Below the pieces are notes generated by a model. That model did no database searches and was not told the origin of the DNA. It saw only the letters and a list, made by a program, of their open reading frames with translations. 64,000 nucleotides of DNA. It comes from Proteobacteria bacterium bin106 (GTDB lineage: Bacteria; Bdellovibrionota_B; Oligoflexia; Oligoflexales; Bin106). The stretch is taken from positions 53,084 through 117,083 of the forward strand of contig MPNI01000004.1 in assembly GCA_002238945.1 (NCBI GenBank), read 5' to 3'. The stretch's first letter is position 1, and each line of letters opens with the position of its first letter. Of the stretch, positions 61,206 through 64,000 are shown piece by piece. Made by a program: the position numbers and the translations under genes.

Positions 61206-62018
61206 TTAACCACCTTTAACTAAAAAAGTGAACCTCCATCTATTATCAGAATCTTTAATGCCTTGTATCCAAGTTTTATCAACTTTCACTTTACCATCAC
61301 TTAATACATCACTAGGATTAGTTGGAAAATAATGAACTAAGCAATATTCTTTAAATAGCCGAAATGCATAGTCTACAAGATATTTATTGCCTTTCCAATT
61401 AGTGAATGTCTTCTCATCAACATCTTGATAACCACTGACTGGAAGCCATAAATTAAAACCAATAGCTTTATTATGAATCATCCCATTAACCAATAATAAT
61501 TTATCTGAATAACCTTGCAAATAAGCTACTTCTTTAAAATGATCTATTTTACCAGGCTTAGTTTTTAATATAGAATCTGGCACACGCACACCATTCACAT
61601 TGATGGTTCTTTTAGATCGGTAGACAACCCCATCTGAGACAACAAAAGGGGCAATATGTCTTAAGTCAAATGTATAACTAGCTACGTTCGTCCTGATTAC
61701 ATCTAGAGGGTCGTCGAGAGTACTAAAGACTGCATTAAAAGGACCATACTCACTTAGTTTTGCTGAATTTATCTTTAACTTTTTTTGAGCGCCTCTTAAA
61801 CCCCTGGCAGATCTCGGTTCACGCCCAAAAAATGTATTGGCATAAGGGCCTGCTTCAAAGGGAACACCGGTAAGTTTAATGTTATTATTAATGTCTCTTT
61901 CGCAGTTATTGTTATAATCCCATTGACTAGGGTTAGAATGAAGGCGCCAATCAGGCTGAGCATACAAAAAATTCGGAAATAACATAAAAATAGCACAAAA
62001 AAACAAAAGCTGCTGCAA
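61206..62018 (-). CDS. Secreted protein of unknown function, AT-rich gene
   Basis: Not recognised. A clean signal peptide (LLFFCAIFMLFPNFLYA, cleavage near 'LYA-Q') is followed by a 250-residue domain: 'PFEAGPYANTFFGREPRSARGL', 'FDLRHIAPFVVSDGVVYRSK', 'INVNGVRVPDSI', 'LWLPVSGYQDVDEKTFTNW', 'WRFTFLVKGG' at the end. Only two cysteines remain in the mature part. Base use is more AT-rich (Asn, Lys, Tyr codons) than the neighbouring core genes, which suggests acquisition. It stands alone between two copies of an IS21 end and next to an IS3 relic. Confidence 0.65.
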   Translation of the reverse strand: MQQLLFFCAIFMLFPNFLYAQPDWRLHSNPSQWDYNNNCERDINNNIKLTGVPFEAGPYANTFFGREPRSARGLRGAQKKLKINSAKLSEYGPFNAVFSTLDDPLDVIRTNVASYTFDLRHIAPFVVSDGVVYRSKRTINVNGVRVPDSILKTKPGKIDHFKEVAYLQGYSDKLLLVNGMIHNKAIGFNLWLPVSGYQDVDEKTFTNWKGNKYLVDYAFRLFKEYCLVHYFPTNPSDVLSDGKVKVDKTWIQGIKDSDNRWRFTFLVKGG

Positions 62019-62426
62019 TATTTTTTTAATAGACCTATAAAAAAAATAATATTCTGCATAATAATTTTATCCTTTTTAATCAGTGAAAACATTATTAAAC
62101 TCATAGACATTATAAAATATATTTTTAATGTCTTACTTTATCAATGGCAAATAGTCAAACATAGTCTCAGATCACAAAGAATAACTAACGCCTTAACAAG
62201 TTAAATATAAAGCATCAGTTATCTATACGCAAAACGACCATAGAAGTCAACTTTCAACTAGTCTGTGTCTAGCAAAAAAAGACCGTCTACAATAGCTAGA
62301 ATAACATTAAAAAATATTAAATGCAATAACTATTATTATTTTTAGCTCTGTGGACCTACAATAAAATACGAAGTAAGTATAAGATAAAATCGGCTATGAT
62401 AGTGTTTGTTTATCATGGAGGTCGAT
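62019..62426. other. AT-rich spacer
   Basis: About 400 bp without a gene, upstream of the secreted-protein gene and before the IS3-type fragment. It should carry the promoter of the former; no clear -10/-35 pair stands out in the AT-rich sequence. Confidence 0.45.
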
Positions 62427-62582
62427 ATGACAAAAAGAGGTTTTTACAATGAAGAGTTTAAACATGATGCTGTCAACTTAAGTGAGGAGCATGGAATCAA
62501 AACTGCTGCAAAGCAATTGGGGGTTTCTGCGTTCTGTTTATATAGCTGGAGACGTATATACCTTGACAGAGGAGATTTATGA
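62427..62582 (+). pseudogene. IS3-type orfA fragment (transposase helix-turn-helix)
   Basis: A 51-codon frame after GGAGG starts 'MTKRGFYNEEFKHDAVNL' and continues 'HGIKTAAKQLGVSAFCLYSWRR', the N-terminal helix-turn-helix of IS3/IS911 OrfA proteins. It stops at 62580, well short of the usual 90-100 codons, and runs into the second IS21-end copy. No orfB follows. Confidence 0.8.
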
Positions 62583-62663
62583 GGTAGAAAATCCAAACAC
62601 AGTTACCCTCAAGTGTCTGTTTTCAAGTTGAGCCACCACCCTCTTACAAGTTACGCCACCACC

Positions 62664-62843
62664 AAAACTGGGACCGCAAAATCCAACACTTCACCTTTAT
62701 GCCATCACTTCAACCCTTTCAAAGTTTCTCATCAAAAACGAAATTCTTGTATTTCAAATACACCGCCAAGGTTAATAGTTAGGCCTCTCAAAAGGCCTGT
62801 TCAAGTCTTCTAGCACTTAGCTGTTAACTTCTCTCGATAGGAT
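62664..62843 (-). repeat. IS21-type 3' end, copy 2
   Basis: Direct repeat of 60590-60769, here still attached to the istB and istA relics. Contains the istB stop (62810-62812), an AGGCCT palindromic part and the TGGGACC-type end motif. Confidence 0.85.
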
Positions 62844-63190
62844 TCTCCTTTTAAAATGATATGATGGGATGGGTTAATGATTCGATCAATCACGGTTATC
62901 ATAGTATGGGCAATCACGGGGTCCGCAAATAAAACTTTTCAAGCTTTAGGGTCTACTTGAGAAGTAACCATTTGAATACCAGAAGACTGGTAACTTTCAA
63001 GCAAGGCTTGCAAAAAAGTAGCTTCTGAGTGCGTATCATTTCGCAGTCCAAAGTCATCAAGAATGAGGACATCCTTAGCTAGCTTATTAAAAAAAGTTTC
63101 TTTAAAAAAGACACTAACTGTTATACCAGAAGTCCTATGGGCTGCTATCTCTTCAAAGAGAAGCTTACAGGCATAAACTGTGTCGTATGA
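62810..63190 (-). pseudogene. istB: IstB-like helper ATPase pseudogene (IS21 family)
   Basis: The frame reads 'YACKLLFEEIAAHR', 'DVLILDDFGLRND' (Walker B region of IstB), 'LLESYQSSGIQMVTSQVDPKA', a TGA, then 'VLFADPVIAHTMITVIDRIINPSHHIILKGESYRE'. The end corresponds to IstB's typical ILDRLVHNxHRIxLKGESMR. The N-terminal Walker A part is missing and a stop interrupts the rest. Confidence 0.88.
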
Positions 63191-63199
63191 CCACTCTCA

Positions 63200-64000
63200 G
63201 TACTTTCTTTAGTTAGCCTTAGATGAAGTTCAAATGCCCTGAACTTTTCTGATATGCTGGTAAAGGATAGTTACCAGCACATAAGAACTGGATCAACTTT
63301 AAAGTTTCAGCTCCTATACGAGAAGCTGTCTCGAGGTAGAGGCAAAAGAAGATGCTTTTCTTGCTGAAAGCGTTCGTAACGAGAAACCCCATGCTCTTTC
63401 ATCGTCGCATGATTCAACTCATGCATATAGACTTTGAAATCCTGATTAAGACTTAAAAGAAAGGTGAACTTATCGTTTCTCTTACGAGGATAGAACTGCT
63501 TCTATGTGACACCAATCTGTCTTTGGGCGTTGCCTTTATCTTGAGGCTTACGCGCTCTAGCTGGAATAGTTCTGAAACCCGTATATTCAGAGTACTCCCT
63601 GAAGGCCTTGTTGATTATAGGATCATATAAGTATGCCTTTGTAACTCCAGCTTTAAGGTTGTCACAAACAACATAGCGAGCAACACCACCAAAGAAGCGA
63701 AAAGCTTTTTTGTGGGCTGCTTTTTGTGGGCTGCAATGAAGTCAGCAATCTTCTGAGTGAAGACAAACTCTGCATACACATAAGAGCTAAAAGGCAAAGA
63801 CATCACAAAGAGATGGGTTTTTCTCTTGTTCTTGAAATGCTTATCATAGATATCGATTCCATTACAGAAATCCACCTCAACCTGTTCAGTTGGCTGACTT
63901 AGCTGGTTGGTGCACTTTCCTTAGAGTCACTATCTTTTTAGCAGGAAATCTCCTACGAACTTCCCGGTAGAAATTCATATAGCTGATATCCATCTGATGT
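63200..64000 (-). pseudogene. istA: IstA-like transposase pseudogene (IS21 family), running off the window
   Basis: Pieces in changing frames follow the IstA order: 'YMNFYREVRRRFPAKK', 'TEQVEVDFCNGIDI' (first catalytic Asp), 'FVMSLPFSSYVYAEFVFTQKIADFIAAHKK', 'FFGGVARYVVCDNLKAGVTKA' (second catalytic Asp), 'YDPIINKAFREYSEYTGFRTIPARARKPQDKG', 'MKEHGVSRYERFQQEKHLLLPLP'. An 11-bp duplication (TTTTTGTGGGCTGC, near 63707-63733) and several stops disrupt it. The 5' end lies outside the window. Confidence 0.88.

Overview
The window reads as a chromosomal segment of a Gram-negative bacterium. It encodes a LolA lipoprotein chaperone, about eleven predicted lipoproteins, an outer-membrane beta-barrel candidate, FtsI/FtsL/RsmH, sigma-32 and a VKOR-DsbA fusion. 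The MqnP-type UbiA plus UbiX pair, a regulator resembling the TIGR02147 family of Bdellovibrio and Fibrobacter, and the LuxE/LuxC-type enzyme hint at a deltaproteobacterium in the old sense (Bdellovibrionota/Myxococcota). I cannot place it firmly. Decayed genes, insertion-sequence relics, long AT-rich spacers and many short tandem repeats suggest a genome under weak purifying selection, perhaps host-associated. I found no rRNA, tRNA or CRISPR array.

Layout. 0-0.5 kb: hflC pseudogene. 0.8-8.1 kb: six minus-strand lipoprotein genes, one with an out-of-triplet heptanucleotide repeat beside its start codon. 8.6-10.2 kb: a decayed secreted-protein gene. 10.3-17.7 kb: lolA, a pentapeptide-repeat protein, gapA, two envelope proteins, ftsI and ftsL. 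18.1-22.7 kb: two large plus-strand envelope genes behind a near-canonical Fur box, lying inside what is normally the contiguous rsmH-ftsL-ftsI block. 22.8-31.2 kb: rsmH, a LysM lipoprotein, gltX, a putative regulator, ubiX and mqnP-like ubiA. 31.4-43.9 kb: a low-complexity lipoprotein, a diacylglycerol-kinase-like enzyme, rpoH, a lipoprotein of a family recurring in the window, a DUF4105 membrane protein, VKOR-DsbA, an Arg/Lys-rich protein, glyS and tas. 44.4-58.0 kb: a divergent ligA, a TPMT-like methyltransferase, fabG, an rluB-type pseudouridine synthase, two further lipoproteins of the recurring family, scpB/scpA and a LuxE-LuxC fusion. 58.0-64.0 kb: a mobile-element zone with a PD-(D/E)XK/AAA protein and a fragment of a second copy, two IS21-family relics in direct orientation, an IS3-type orfA fragment and a lone secreted-protein gene.

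Three themes stand out. First, a lipoprotein family with paired-cysteine N- and C-terminal modules, whose last part appears again at the end of a larger lipoprotein that carries a degenerate S41-protease domain. Second, tandem duplication inside housekeeping genes: 105 bp in rsmH, 42/45-bp units in ligA, a Thr/Asn insert in gapA and 15-bp units in the DUF4105 gene. Third, a single-chain fatty acid reductase candidate (LuxE plus LuxC) with no luciferase genes nearby.

Everything here was read by eye from the sequence. Family names rest on recognised motifs and no database search was run.
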